Positions 1 through 8,804 of a stretch of DNA of 64,000 bases are shown piece by piece. Position 1 is the stretch's first letter; every line of letters begins with the position of its first letter. This DNA is from Deltaproteobacteria bacterium (GTDB lineage Bacteria > DRYD01), in assembly GCA_028276365.1 (NCBI GenBank), contig JAPYWL010000001.1:1-64000 (forward strand), read 5' to 3'. The translations under genes and the position numbers were made by a program. Below the pieces are notes generated by a model. The model had not been told where the DNA came from and ran no database searches. It saw nothing but the letters and a program-made list of their open reading frames with translations.

Positions 1-1
1 T

Positions 2-1132
2 ACAATAATAAGTAATACTACTAATATTACAATTACCAAAGATAATAGTAATCCATCTACCAATGAAACTGCAACTGCTTTTCAATACCTTTTTGATCAA
101 CATAAATGGGATTTTGATAAAATGTGGAAAGATAGAGGAAAGTTTGATATTAAGGATAATTATAAAGCTTCTATAAATTCATTACTAAGTTCTGTAATTT
201 TAAATAATAATAATAATAGTTATGAGGGATATCAAGGAGATTCTTTACCTCCTAACTATAGGTGGAGCGGAGCCCCTTCAGATACTTATACTTATCACGT
301 TTTAAGGATTCCTGTTACTGTTGGTAGTACTACTTACACTATACAATTAACAGGAACCAAAAATAATAATGGCAAAACTGATCTTGAATTAAAGGTATTT
401 GACATGTATAATAATTCAATATATACTTCTAATTTATCTGATGTGGATCGTGGCAAAGCTATGGGATTATTTGATACTTTAGATGGAACTTGGGATGGTG
501 ATAAATTAACAATAGGAAAGTTAGCGTGGGTTATGAGTGCTTTTACTAAAGGAGACAATAAAATTATTGAAGATGTTAGTCTAGGAATACAGTCAAGAAG
601 TGCAGTAGATGAAACAAAATTAAAAGATAAATCAAAAGATTTTGCTAAAGATCGATTAGAAGGATTATATCAATCTTATTTGAATTACTTAAATCAAAAT
701 AATGGAAATAATAACTTACCTATTACAAGTAAGCCTCAGCCTAATCAAAATTATTTCCCATTTTTGCATAAGAGTTTCGTAGGAAATAATTTTGCTAATA
801 TTAAAGGAGCAGTAAATGATGTAGCCGCAAATGGTAGTAATTCAGTATTAATTGTTAATGGTTATAGTGAAAGGGATGTGAAATTACAGGGTATGGTTTT
901 TGTAGGGAATCAATTAAAAGCCCGAACAGGAGCAAATAATAACTTAGTATTTCAAGGAAACCTAATTGTAGGAAATACTAATATAAATAATAGTGGTAAT
1001 GTTAATATTATGGGAGTTAAAAATACTACATTCTACTTTGATTTAAATAGTATAGATTTAAATCTATTAAATGGTGCTTTTATAAGGTTAGTACCTATTT
1101 TATATAAACAAGAAAGCGTAATATCTAAATAA
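2..1132 (+). CDS. C-terminal part of a large Asn/Gly-rich, probably surface-exposed protein (5' partial)
   Basis: The frame is open from the first bases, so the start lies left of the window and about 376 residues are visible; the internal Met at 122 is not taken as the start. I do not recognise the family. The visible part has no membrane segment, no Cys-rich motif and is very rich in Asn, Gly and Thr. Its last 150 residues contain short repeated beta-like strands such as VLIVNGYSE, MVFVGNQLKA, NLVFQGNLIVGN and GNVNIMG. These resemble the small beta-solenoid ends of PilX-like pilus accessory proteins or bactofilin-type proteins. That comparison is inference from pattern only. A strong terminator follows directly, so this is the last gene of its transcript. 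It could also be an adhesin. Confidence 0.5.
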   Translation, partial: TIISNTTNITITKDNSNPSTNETATAFQYLFDQHKWDFDKMWKDRGKFDIKDNYKASINSLLSSVILNNNNNSYEGYQGDSLPPNYRWSGAPSDTYTYHVLRIPVTVGSTTYTIQLTGTKNNNGKTDLELKVFDMYNNSIYTSNLSDVDRGKAMGLFDTLDGTWDGDKLTIGKLAWVMSAFTKGDNKIIEDVSLGIQSRSAVDETKLKDKSKDFAKDRLEGLYQSYLNYLNQNNGNNNLPITSKPQPNQNYFPFLHKSFVGNNFANIKGAVNDVAANGSNSVLIVNGYSERDVKLQGMVFVGNQLKARTGANNNLVFQGNLIVGNTNINNSGNVNIMGVKNTTFYFDLNSIDLNLLNGAFIRLVPILYKQESVISK

Positions 1133-1160
1133 GATTTTAGGAAGTAAATAAAGGGAAGTA

Positions 1161-1197
1161 AAGGGGAGACATTTTTTACTGTCTTCCCTTTTTTTTA
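1161..1197 (+). terminator. Rho-independent terminator after the partial surface protein
   Basis: An 11-base stem (AAGGGGAGACA at 1161-1171 with TGTCTTCCCTT at 1180-1190, one G-T pair) closes an 8-base loop and runs into a T tract up to 1196. It separates the left-edge gene from the HemY-like gene. Confidence 0.9.
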
Positions 1198-1274
1198 TAT
1201 TTATTATTATAAAAATTAAAAGGTAGAATCATTTTGATATCAAATAACTAAATAAAAAAGTAAATAAAGATATT

Positions 1275-2663
1275 ATGAAAATAGGTTTAATAGGAGCAGG
1301 TGTAAGTGGTTTATCCTTAGCTTTCTTAATAAAAAAATACTTACCCAATGCTTCAATTTATGTAATAGATAAAAACATAAGTGGAAAAATTAAAACTAAA
1401 ATCCTTGAATTTAATAATACAAAATACTTTATAGAACTTGGACCGGATTCATTAGTATATAACGAAAAATTTAATAAAATAAATACCGAGTTTAATTTAG
1501 ATAAACTAAATATCATCTTCTTTAGTAATAACCCTAACTATGTTTTTTTTAACAATAAAATATATAAAATCCCAACTAATATACCAGATTTTTTACTTTC
1601 TAATCTAATTTCTCTTAAATCTAAATTCCAATTTGTTTTAGATTTATTTAAAGAAATAAAATATAGTCAAGATGATACTTTATTAACTTTTTGTCAAAAA
1701 AACTTTAATAATGAATTTAACGAGAAAATATTATATCCTTTGTTTTCTAATGTGTTTTCTACTGATATTGATAAACTCAGTATTATCCCTTTAATCCCTT
1801 ATTTAAAAAATATTAAAACAAATATCTTAAAAAATAAATCAACAAAATTCTTTAACTTTAAAAATGGTTTATATTCATTAACTGAATATCTTTATAATTT
1901 CTTAAAAGATAATAAAGTAAAATTCATTAATGAAAATTTAATAAATTTTGAACTAAAAGATAATGGTTATCTTTTAAAAACGGAAAATAACTATTTAGAA
2001 GTTTCAAAATTATTTTTTACTATCCCCGCTTTTGATTTAAATCAAATAATAAATAATTCTTTGAGTGATTTATCTAATTTAAATAAAAATCCAGTATTAT
2101 TTGATTTATTGAAAAATTTAACGTATTTATTAAAAAGCATATCTTACCATAGCTCTTATATTTATATCTTGGTTTTAAATAAATTTTTAAATAAAAAGAT
2201 AAATGGAATACTCTTTAAAGAACATAACATATTTAAAGCCATCTCATTTTTTAGTAAAAAATGGAATAATTCTATTAACGATAATATTAAAGATGATAAA
2301 AATTATAGTAAAAAAAACAAAATAGAATTTTTAAGGATTTTTTTTAAAAATAAATTTGATAAGGATTTAAATTATCTTATAAAAGAACTAAATAAAATAA
2401 ATTTGCTTGAAAATATAAAGCTAAATGATATTTTATATAGTGAATATGTGGAATGGGAAGATTCTATCTTAACTAATGATATTAATCTATTTAAGAACTT
2501 AAAAGAAATAAAAATAATTGCTAATAAATTAAGGGAATATGATATTTATATTTTAGCTAATTTTATAGGTGGTAGCTCTATCATTGATAGATTACATAAC
2601 TCTATTGAGTTTATCAATGAATTTATTAATGATTATAAAAAAGAGAAATTAAAAATTAAATAA
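1275..2663 (+). CDS. hemY: HemY/HemG-type protoporphyrinogen or coproporphyrinogen III oxidase
   Basis: A flavoprotein of 462 residues, close to the usual size of HemY-type oxidases, which oxidise the porphyrinogen ring late in heme synthesis. The N-terminus carries the FAD dinucleotide-binding loop GAGVSGLS (residues 7-14) after a beta strand, with an acidic residue (VIDK) closing the fold at residues 31-34. The C-terminus ends with ILANFIGGSSIIDRLHNSI, matching the second FAD contact of the family (typically lagn-y-G-gi-d-i-sg). The middle is divergent and Lys/Asn-rich. Ferrochelatase hemH lies far away at 56.8 kb, which supports a heme role. The sequence does not say whether the substrate is proto- or coproporphyrinogen. 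No clear Shine-Dalgarno precedes the ATG. It is the first gene of a + strand run after a terminator. Another amine-oxidase-like flavoprotein is the main alternative. Confidence 0.72.
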   Translation: MKIGLIGAGVSGLSLAFLIKKYLPNASIYVIDKNISGKIKTKILEFNNTKYFIELGPDSLVYNEKFNKINTEFNLDKLNIIFFSNNPNYVFFNNKIYKIPTNIPDFLLSNLISLKSKFQFVLDLFKEIKYSQDDTLLTFCQKNFNNEFNEKILYPLFSNVFSTDIDKLSIIPLIPYLKNIKTNILKNKSTKFFNFKNGLYSLTEYLYNFLKDNKVKFINENLINFELKDNGYLLKTENNYLEVSKLFFTIPAFDLNQIINNSLSDLSNLNKNPVLFDLLKNLTYLLKSISYHSSYIYILVLNKFLNKKINGILFKEHNIFKAISFFSKKWNNSINDNIKDDKNYSKKNKIEFLRIFFKNKFDKDLNYLIKELNKINLLENIKLNDILYSEYVEWEDSILTNDINLFKNLKEIKIIANKLREYDIYILANFIGGSSIIDRLHNSIEFINEFINDYKKEKLKIK

Positions 2664-2688
2664 TAGATATCGAAGGGGTGAATTGGTT

Positions 2689-4227
2689 ATGCTTATAAAA
2701 AGGAGTAGTGGGATTTTATTCCCGATCTTTTCATTTCCTTCTTGTGATAACTTTGATATTTTTATAGGGGATTTCACTATTATATATAAAACTAATTTTA
2801 TTGAGTTAATAAAAAAATTAGGGTTTTCTAAGATACAAATATTACCGATTAACCCTATAGATAGGTTATCATTTTCCCCCTATAGTAGTTATTCAGCTTT
2901 TGCAGGAAACCCATATTTCATTAGCATATATAAACTAATTCAAGATAATTTAATCACTTATGAACAGGTAAATAATATTTTTAATGAAATACTTGATAAA
3001 TACTCAGTTGATCTAAATAATTTAATTTTAGATAAAGTTAATTATAAATTAGCTTTTGAATTTAAGGATAAGGTATTAAGATTAGCTTTTAATAATATTA
3101 AAAACTCAACTGCTAAAATTAAAATAGAAGCAGAATTGGAGATTTTTAAAAACAATAATAAATATTGGATATATGATTATTCAATTTATAGATATTTAAA
3201 GAAAGTGAATAATGAAAAACAGTGGAATCAATGGGATATTAAATTTAAAGAAAATATAAATATCAATGAATTAGACAATGAAGAAATAGAGTTTTATATT
3301 TTTGAGCAATATTTATTTTATAAGCAGTACTTTGAATTTAAGGAAGTACTTAATGAGGAAGGGATAGAAGTAATAGGGGATATACCTATTTATGTGTCTT
3401 ATGATAGTGTAGATGTTTGGGCTAATAGAGAATTATTTAAATTAGATAATGAAGGTAATATGGTAGTAGTTGCTGGAGTACCACCTGATTATTTTTCTCA
3501 AACCGGACAGCTATGGGGAAACCCTATATATAACTGGGATATACTCTCTAAAACAGGTTTTAAATGGTGGATTAAAAGATTATTACACTCTTTTAAAATA
3601 TATGATTTAGTTAGGATAGATCATTTTAGGGGATTAGTAGCTTTTTGGGAGGTACCTGCTAATGAAAATACTGCTATTAACGGTAAATGGGTTAATGCTA
3701 AACCATATGAACTATTTAATACTTTATTAAACTATAAATCTGTTTTACCTATAATAGCAGAGGATTTAGGGGTTATAACAGAAGATGTAGAACTGTTTAG
3801 AGAAAAATACCAAATACCTACAATGAGAGTTTTACAATTTGCATGGGATAATATAGAAACTAATCCTCATATACCCCATAACTATCCTTCTAATAGTGTA
3901 GTCTATACTGCTACTCACGATAATAATACCACTAAAGGATGGTACTTAACAGAAGCTACAGATTATCAAAAACAACTGATTAATAAATATTTTTCAAAAG
4001 AAATAAATGAAAATAATGTTTCTATTGAGTTTATTAGATTACTTTTAGCTTCTAATTCTAATTTAGTAATTATTCCTGTTTTTGATTTATTAAATTTAGA
4101 TCAAAATTATAGAATAAATACCCCTGGAACTACTTATAATAATTGGTTATATAGAGATAATTTGCTTTTTAATATGGATAATGGATATAAAAATTATATT
4201 TGTGAATTGAATAGAATTTATAGGTAA
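2689..4227 (+). CDS. malQ: 4-alpha-glucanotransferase (amylomaltase, GH77)
   Basis: Transfers alpha-1,4-glucan segments between maltodextrins in glycogen or starch metabolism; cytosolic. All three GH77 active-site motifs are visible: VRIDHFRG with the nucleophile Asp, IAEDLG with the acid/base Glu, and ATHDNNT with the third Asp, at about residues 311, 358 and 411 counted from this start. The spacing matches bacterial amylomaltases of about 500 residues. The N-terminus has the substrate motif SPYSSYSAFAGNP. A TTG at 2683 is in frame, but the Shine-Dalgarno AAGGGGTG ends at 2680, only two bases before it. The ATG at 2689 has normal spacing and is preferred, giving 512 residues. It follows the HemY-like gene by 25 bases, so the two are probably co-transcribed. 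Confidence 0.95.
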   Translation: MLIKRSSGILFPIFSFPSCDNFDIFIGDFTIIYKTNFIELIKKLGFSKIQILPINPIDRLSFSPYSSYSAFAGNPYFISIYKLIQDNLITYEQVNNIFNEILDKYSVDLNNLILDKVNYKLAFEFKDKVLRLAFNNIKNSTAKIKIEAELEIFKNNNKYWIYDYSIYRYLKKVNNEKQWNQWDIKFKENININELDNEEIEFYIFEQYLFYKQYFEFKEVLNEEGIEVIGDIPIYVSYDSVDVWANRELFKLDNEGNMVVVAGVPPDYFSQTGQLWGNPIYNWDILSKTGFKWWIKRLLHSFKIYDLVRIDHFRGLVAFWEVPANENTAINGKWVNAKPYELFNTLLNYKSVLPIIAEDLGVITEDVELFREKYQIPTMRVLQFAWDNIETNPHIPHNYPSNSVVYTATHDNNTTKGWYLTEATDYQKQLINKYFSKEINENNVSIEFIRLLLASNSNLVIIPVFDLLNLDQNYRINTPGTTYNNWLYRDNLLFNMDNGYKNYICELNRIYR

Positions 4228-4356
4228 TTATAAATAAGAGGTTTATTTTTAATTTGGAGAATGTTTAATAATATAAAAGGAGAAGTGGATATTTTTGTAG
4301 AAAATTTAAAGTAAAGAATATAGAATAAAATTAAGATTCAAGGGGTGAAAGTTTAA

Positions 4357-6279
4357 ATGTTTGGAACAGGGTTCTTTACTATAGGAGTTATAATATTAGT
4401 TATTATACTTATTGTTATTATTAATGCTCTTTTAAATATGTATAGGAAAGTTCCTCCAAATAGGGCATTAATAGTAACGGGTTTTAGAGGAAAGAGAGTA
4501 GTAGCTGGTGGAGGAACAATAGTTTTCCCATTATTAGAACAAGCTTCAGAATTATCTTTAGAAGCTAGAATAATTGATATAAAAAGTCCTGAGATTTTAA
4601 CAAGGGATAAAGTACCTTTAGCAGTTGAAGCAGTTGCTACTGTTAAAATAGGTAGTCTTCAAGACGATATTATAAAAGCTTCTGAAAGATTCTTAGGTAA
4701 AACTGATCAAGAAATAGATAAAAATATAAAAGAAATATTAGAAGGCCATACCAGAGAAGTTATAGCTAGAACTTCTTTACAACAATTATTACATGATAGG
4801 GAATCAGTAGTAGCAGAAGTAAATAAAAGTGCAGTAAGTGATTTCCAAAAATTGGGATTAATAATAGATGCTTACACTATTAAGGATATAGTAGATACTC
4901 GAGTATCTATAAAGTTAGCATTATCAAGCTTAATAATAGATGTAACTACTCCAAAAATCCTTACATCTGATAAGATCCCAGTAAGTGTTAGTGCTACTGC
5001 TGCTGTTAAGTTTAATTTAGATGATTTAGAAAAAGCAGGTGGTAGATTCTTAAATAGGAAATCTGATGAGGTTATTGCTAGTATTAGAGAAATATTAGAA
5101 GGGAAAACAAGGGAAGTTATTGCAGCTGTTACTTTAGAAAAATTATTACATGAAAGAGAAGAGATTGTTAAAAAAGTAGAAGAGGCAATAAAAGATGATT
5201 TTGCTAAAATGGGGTTAATCTTGGATACGTTTGCTATCAAGGACATAGGTGATCCTGAAAAAGCTATAGAATTCAGAGTAGCACCTCAAATAAAAGAACA
5301 AGAAACCCAAGCTCGTATGAAACAAGCAGAACTCGAAAAAACTGCTAAAAACTATGAATTAGAACAGGCATTAGAGATAGCAAAGCGACAAGCTGAGACT
5401 GAAAAAGAAAAGAGAGTGTTTACGGCTCAACAGGATGCAGAAGCTAAGGCTCAGGAAGCAAAACAATTAGCAGAAGCAAGGAAAGCAGCTGCAGAAGCTG
5501 ATGCACAAGCTGCTGAAAAAGAAGCTGAAGCTAACCAACGAAAACAAGTAGCTCAAATAGAAGCTGATATCAAGGTTAGTGAGGAACGTAGGAAAGCAGA
5601 AGCTAAACGTGCTGAAGCTGATATGGCTTACCATATTACTGAAAAAGAAAAGCAAATAGAACTCCAAAACTTAGAAACTATGAGAAAAGAAAAGGAATTA
5701 GAAGCAACTGTAAAGAAACCAGCTGAAGCTGAAAGATTTAAAATCGAGCAATTGGCTGAAGCAGAAAAACTAAGACAAATAGCATTAGCACAAGCAGAAG
5801 CCGAGAAAATTAAATTAGCGGGTCAAGCTGAAGCAGAAGCTATAAAAGCTAAAGGATTAGCTGAAGCTGAGATAACAGAAGCCCAAGGTATGGCTATAGC
5901 TAAGGCTATGATGAAGAAAGCAGAAGCTTGGAGACTATATAATAACGCTGCTATTGCTGAAATAATGATAGAAAGATTACCAGAAATAGCAGAAAAAGTA
6001 TCTGCTCCGTTAAATAGAGTAGATAAAGTTATTATGATAGGAGGCTCTAATGGTGCCGGGTTTTCTAATTTAACTAAAGATATAGCAGGTACTGTTGCCA
6101 CTGTACCAGAGGTACTTAAAAATTTAACAGGATTTGATATACTTGAAGCTATTAAATCTATTCAACAAAGTCAAGCTACTACTTCTACAGCTACTCAAAC
6201 TACTACCACTGCTCAATCACAACAATTACAGCAACCCCAAAGACCAAATATTCCGCCATCTAATCCTAATATAAAATAA
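4357..6279 (+). CDS. Flotillin-like protein with a tandemly duplicated SPFH core
   Basis: Flotillins are membrane scaffold proteins with one N-terminal membrane anchor, one SPFH (band 7) domain and a long coiled coil. Here residues 7-28 form the membrane anchor, followed by KVPPNRALIVTG. The SPFH core then occurs twice: about residues 68-180 and again 190-299. Both copies carry ILT-DK-P, EILEG-TREVIA, LL-(H)-RE and GLI-D---IKDI in the same order. Residues 305-535 are an Ala/Glu/Lys-rich coiled coil. The tail (about 595-640) is Thr/Gln/Pro-rich. At 640 residues it is about 120 longer than usual flotillins, which is the length of one extra core. The Shine-Dalgarno AAGGGGTGA precedes the ATG. 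The next gene is an ABC permease. The family call is firm; the effect of the duplication is unknown. Confidence 0.85.
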   Translation: MFGTGFFTIGVIILVIILIVIINALLNMYRKVPPNRALIVTGFRGKRVVAGGGTIVFPLLEQASELSLEARIIDIKSPEILTRDKVPLAVEAVATVKIGSLQDDIIKASERFLGKTDQEIDKNIKEILEGHTREVIARTSLQQLLHDRESVVAEVNKSAVSDFQKLGLIIDAYTIKDIVDTRVSIKLALSSLIIDVTTPKILTSDKIPVSVSATAAVKFNLDDLEKAGGRFLNRKSDEVIASIREILEGKTREVIAAVTLEKLLHEREEIVKKVEEAIKDDFAKMGLILDTFAIKDIGDPEKAIEFRVAPQIKEQETQARMKQAELEKTAKNYELEQALEIAKRQAETEKEKRVFTAQQDAEAKAQEAKQLAEARKAAAEADAQAAEKEAEANQRKQVAQIEADIKVSEERRKAEAKRAEADMAYHITEKEKQIELQNLETMRKEKELEATVKKPAEAERFKIEQLAEAEKLRQIALAQAEAEKIKLAGQAEAEAIKAKGLAEAEITEAQGMAIAKAMMKKAEAWRLYNNAAIAEIMIERLPEIAEKVSAPLNRVDKVIMIGGSNGAGFSNLTKDIAGTVATVPEVLKNLTGFDILEAIKSIQQSQATTSTATQTTTTAQSQQLQQPQRPNIPPSNPNIK

Positions 6280-6343
6280 TAATATAAAATAATTAAGATA
6301 AATAAATGAGATTAAGCAATGATATCAATAGGAGTGATTTAGA

Positions 6344-7129
6344 ATGAATATAAGGAATGTACTTGCTTTAGTAAGGAAGGATTTATTGGAAAATAGTAGT
6401 AATTTATTTGCACCGATTGCAATGACTATAGCTCTATTTTTTTTAATGTTAGTATTTGTTGGAGCAGTTATGAGTTTTTTTAATATTATACCTGTTGTAT
6501 TACAATTTCCTTCATGGGCTTCTAAATTTAATGTTAATGACCAAATAATTAATCCGTATATAGGGTTTGTAGCTTTTTTGAGTATAATAATATTACCTAT
6601 AATAGGTGCTAAGGCTTTTTCTCAAGAAAAAAAATTAAAAACTATGGAATTATTATTAACTTATCCATTTAATGAGGTGGAATTGGTTTTAGCAAAAGTA
6701 ATTAGTACTTTCTTAATTTATTTTATCTTTTTATCTTTTGCATTGTTGTATTTAGTTATATTTATATTCTTTTATTCTTTTTTGAATAAAGGGTTTATAG
6801 ATTTTGGGAATACATGGAGTGGATTCTTAGGCTTAATTTTATTAGTTTTAGCTATTATATCTTTAAGTGTTTATATATCTACATTATTTAATGATGTAGT
6901 ACCTGCGTGGATAGTTTCTTTAGTTATTGTCTTGTTTTTATGGATTATGGGATATATGGCAGATTTAATGCCTATTAAAGTTAAAAATATTTTGACTACT
7001 ATTTCTTTATCTTCTAATTTTGATAATTTCTCTAAAGGGGTAATCGATTTAAAGAATGTAGTATTTTTCTTAGTATTTAGTTTATTATTTATTTATTTAG
7101 CTATTACAAATTTAATCGATAGAAAATGA
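6344..7129 (+). CDS. ABC-2 type transporter permease
   Basis: A 261-residue integral membrane protein with about six hydrophobic segments. The N-terminus (NVLALVRKDLLENSSNLFAP) and the segment AKAFSQEKKLKTMELLLTYPFNEVELVLAK (described by its ends: AKAFSQEKK ... ELVLAK) are typical of the GldF/NosY group, where a permease reads R/K-KE near the membrane and E--LLTYP in the cytosolic loop. The transported substrate cannot be read from sequence. No ATPase subunit is adjacent: the flotillin lies upstream and proline dehydrogenase downstream, so the ATPase must be elsewhere. A good Shine-Dalgarno (AGGAGTGATT) sets the ATG at 6344. It stops with TGA. Confidence 0.8.
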   Translation: MNIRNVLALVRKDLLENSSNLFAPIAMTIALFFLMLVFVGAVMSFFNIIPVVLQFPSWASKFNVNDQIINPYIGFVAFLSIIILPIIGAKAFSQEKKLKTMELLLTYPFNEVELVLAKVISTFLIYFIFLSFALLYLVIFIFFYSFLNKGFIDFGNTWSGFLGLILLVLAIISLSVYISTLFNDVVPAWIVSLVIVLFLWIMGYMADLMPIKVKNILTTISLSSNFDNFSKGVIDLKNVVFFLVFSLLFIYLAITNLIDRK

Positions 7130-7141
7130 ATAGATATCAAT

Positions 7142-7181
7142 AGTAATGAAAAATTTAATTAAGTAATGAAAAATTTAATTA
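7142..7181 (+). repeat. Perfect 20-bp tandem duplication over the proline dehydrogenase start
   Basis: The unit AGTAATGAAAAATTTAATTA occurs at 7142-7161 and again, identical, at 7162-7181. Each copy has its own ATG (7146 and 7166). Twenty is not a multiple of three, so the first ATG reads a six-codon ORF (MKNLIK) whose TAA stop at 7164-7166 shares its last A with the ATG of the real gene. Confidence 0.95.
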
Positions 7182-8101
7182 TATCTTTATTAACAAATCC
7201 GTTTTTTAAAAATATAGCACTAAATAAGAATATAAAAAAAATAGTTTTTAAATACATAGCTGCTGAGGATTTAAAAGATACTATAAATATAGTTAAAGAA
7301 TTAATTAGTCAAAATTTTTTTATTACAGTTTCTTTTTTAGGAGAGAATTTTAATGATAAGGAAAAAATTGAACAATACTTAACTGAAATTTTTAATCTTA
7401 TAAATGTTATCAATGAAAATGAATTATCAAAAAATGTAAGTGTATCTTTAAAATTATCTTCGTTAGGGTTATTATTTGATTTTGATTATACTTTAAATAA
7501 TTTATCAAAAATCTTAGAGTTAGCTAATAATGTAAGGATACATATAGATATGGAAGATAGTAAGCTAATTGATGACACTTTTAAGATATTTGATATTTTA
7601 AGATATGAAAAAGGGTATTCAAATTTAGATATCACATTACAAGCTTATTTATACAGAACTGATAGGGATCTAAATGAGAAAATATTAGCTAAACAAGATA
7701 GGAATAATTTAATAATAAGATTATGTAAAGGTGCTTATAAAGAGAGTTATGATAAGATTTTTCCTAATAAAAAAAGTATAGACGAAAATTATATAAAGTT
7801 AGCAATGAAATTAATAGATAACATAGATAAGGTTTATCCTGCTTTTGCTACACACGATATTAATATAATTAAAAAAATTCAAAATTATGCACATCTAAAA
7901 GGACTAAATTACGATAAATTTGAATTTCAGATGCTTTATGGAGTACTACCTAAATTACAAAATAAAATAATAGCTGAGAAATATAAGCTAAGGTTGTATT
8001 TGCCTTACGGAATTAATTGGTATGATTATATTGTAAGAAGAATAGCAGAAAAACCATCTAATATTTTCTATATTATCTCCTCTTTATTTAATAAAGACTA
8101 A
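7166..8101 (+). CDS. Proline dehydrogenase (monofunctional PRODH)
   Basis: An FAD enzyme that oxidises proline to pyrroline-5-carboxylate. The 311-residue length fits the small stand-alone PRODH form found in Thermus and Gram-positive bacteria, not the long PutA fusion. Visible family motifs in order: VSLKLSSLG, HIDMEDS, TLQAYLYRT, RLCKGAYKE, ATHD, and near the end LPYGINWYDYIVRRIAEKPSN, where the paired Arg and the Glu bind the proline carboxylate and amino group. No pyrroline-5-carboxylate dehydrogenase is adjacent. The start at 7166 is chosen because PRODH homology runs to the N-terminus in this frame. It overlaps a six-codon minicistron made by the 20-bp duplication, and there is no Shine-Dalgarno. 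It lies 36 bases after the ABC permease. Confidence 0.9.
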   Translation: MKNLIISLLTNPFFKNIALNKNIKKIVFKYIAAEDLKDTINIVKELISQNFFITVSFLGENFNDKEKIEQYLTEIFNLINVINENELSKNVSVSLKLSSLGLLFDFDYTLNNLSKILELANNVRIHIDMEDSKLIDDTFKIFDILRYEKGYSNLDITLQAYLYRTDRDLNEKILAKQDRNNLIIRLCKGAYKESYDKIFPNKKSIDENYIKLAMKLIDNIDKVYPAFATHDINIIKKIQNYAHLKGLNYDKFEFQMLYGVLPKLQNKIIAEKYKLRLYLPYGINWYDYIVRRIAEKPSNIFYIISSLFNKD

Positions 8102-8118
8102 ATTTAATAAAAGCTATA

Positions 8119-8778
8119 ATGATTAGTAGTACTAATAAATTATATAAATTTGATAATATTTCGATATATCAATTTATTCTTGGACCATTAGAAACTAATA
8201 ATTACCTTATAGTTAATAATAAAAGACAAGCTATTTTAATAGATTGTACCTCTAGTAAAGAAATTATTGAATTTATAAAGAATAATGATTTGGAATTAGT
8301 TTATATTTTATTAACTCATTGTCATGTAGATCATATATGTGGTGTTAATTCAGTTTATAATAATTTTAAATGTAGAGTTATGTTAAATGAAAGGGAATTT
8401 TATCACTTAAATGAGTCTAAGTTGATTTATAGGGTATATGGTTTTGAAGAAGAACCTAATATTTATGAGTATGAGCTATTAAAGGAAGGAGATATTGTGA
8501 AAATAGAAGATTTTGAATTAAAAGTTTTATTTACTCCTGGGCATACCTTAGGATCTTTATCTTTTTATAATCAAAAGAATAATATTTTATTTAGTGGAGA
8601 TGTATTATTTTATGAATCTATAGGTAGAACAGATCTTCCAGGTGGAGATTTTAATTTATTAATAAAAACAATAAAAGAAAAAATATTTAAGTTACCTGAT
8701 AATACATTAATTTTTCCGGGACATTATATATCAACTACTATTTTCCATGAAAAATCTAATAATCCATTTTTAAAATGA
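8119..8778 (+). CDS. MBL-fold metallohydrolase (glyoxalase II-like)
   Basis: A 219-residue metallo-beta-lactamase fold hydrolase. The metal motif THCHVDH gives ligands His67, His69, Asp71 and His72. Further ligands fit TPGHTLGS (His) and GDVLF (Asp), and the last His lies in FPGHYIST. The segment SIGRTDLPGGD is typical of the glyoxalase II-like subgroup of thiolesterases. The natural substrate is not determined: the C-terminal glutathione-binding helix region of true glyoxalase II is missing, so hydroxyacylglutathione is unlikely. It lies 17 bases after proline dehydrogenase and before the flavoprotein gene, apparently in one operon. There is no clear Shine-Dalgarno. Confidence 0.85.
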   Translation: MISSTNKLYKFDNISIYQFILGPLETNNYLIVNNKRQAILIDCTSSKEIIEFIKNNDLELVYILLTHCHVDHICGVNSVYNNFKCRVMLNEREFYHLNESKLIYRVYGFEEEPNIYEYELLKEGDIVKIEDFELKVLFTPGHTLGSLSFYNQKNNILFSGDVLFYESIGRTDLPGGDFNLLIKTIKEKIFKLPDNTLIFPGHYISTTIFHEKSNNPFLK

Positions 8779-8804
8779 TAGAAAGTAGTAAAATATAAAG
8801 AAAT

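Noticed and set aside
4872-6101. Several - strand open frames of 66-124 codons
   Set aside because: They lie opposite the flotillin coiled coil and SPFH repeats, where the Ala/Glu/Lys codon pattern leaves the complementary strand open; no start signals and no family features.
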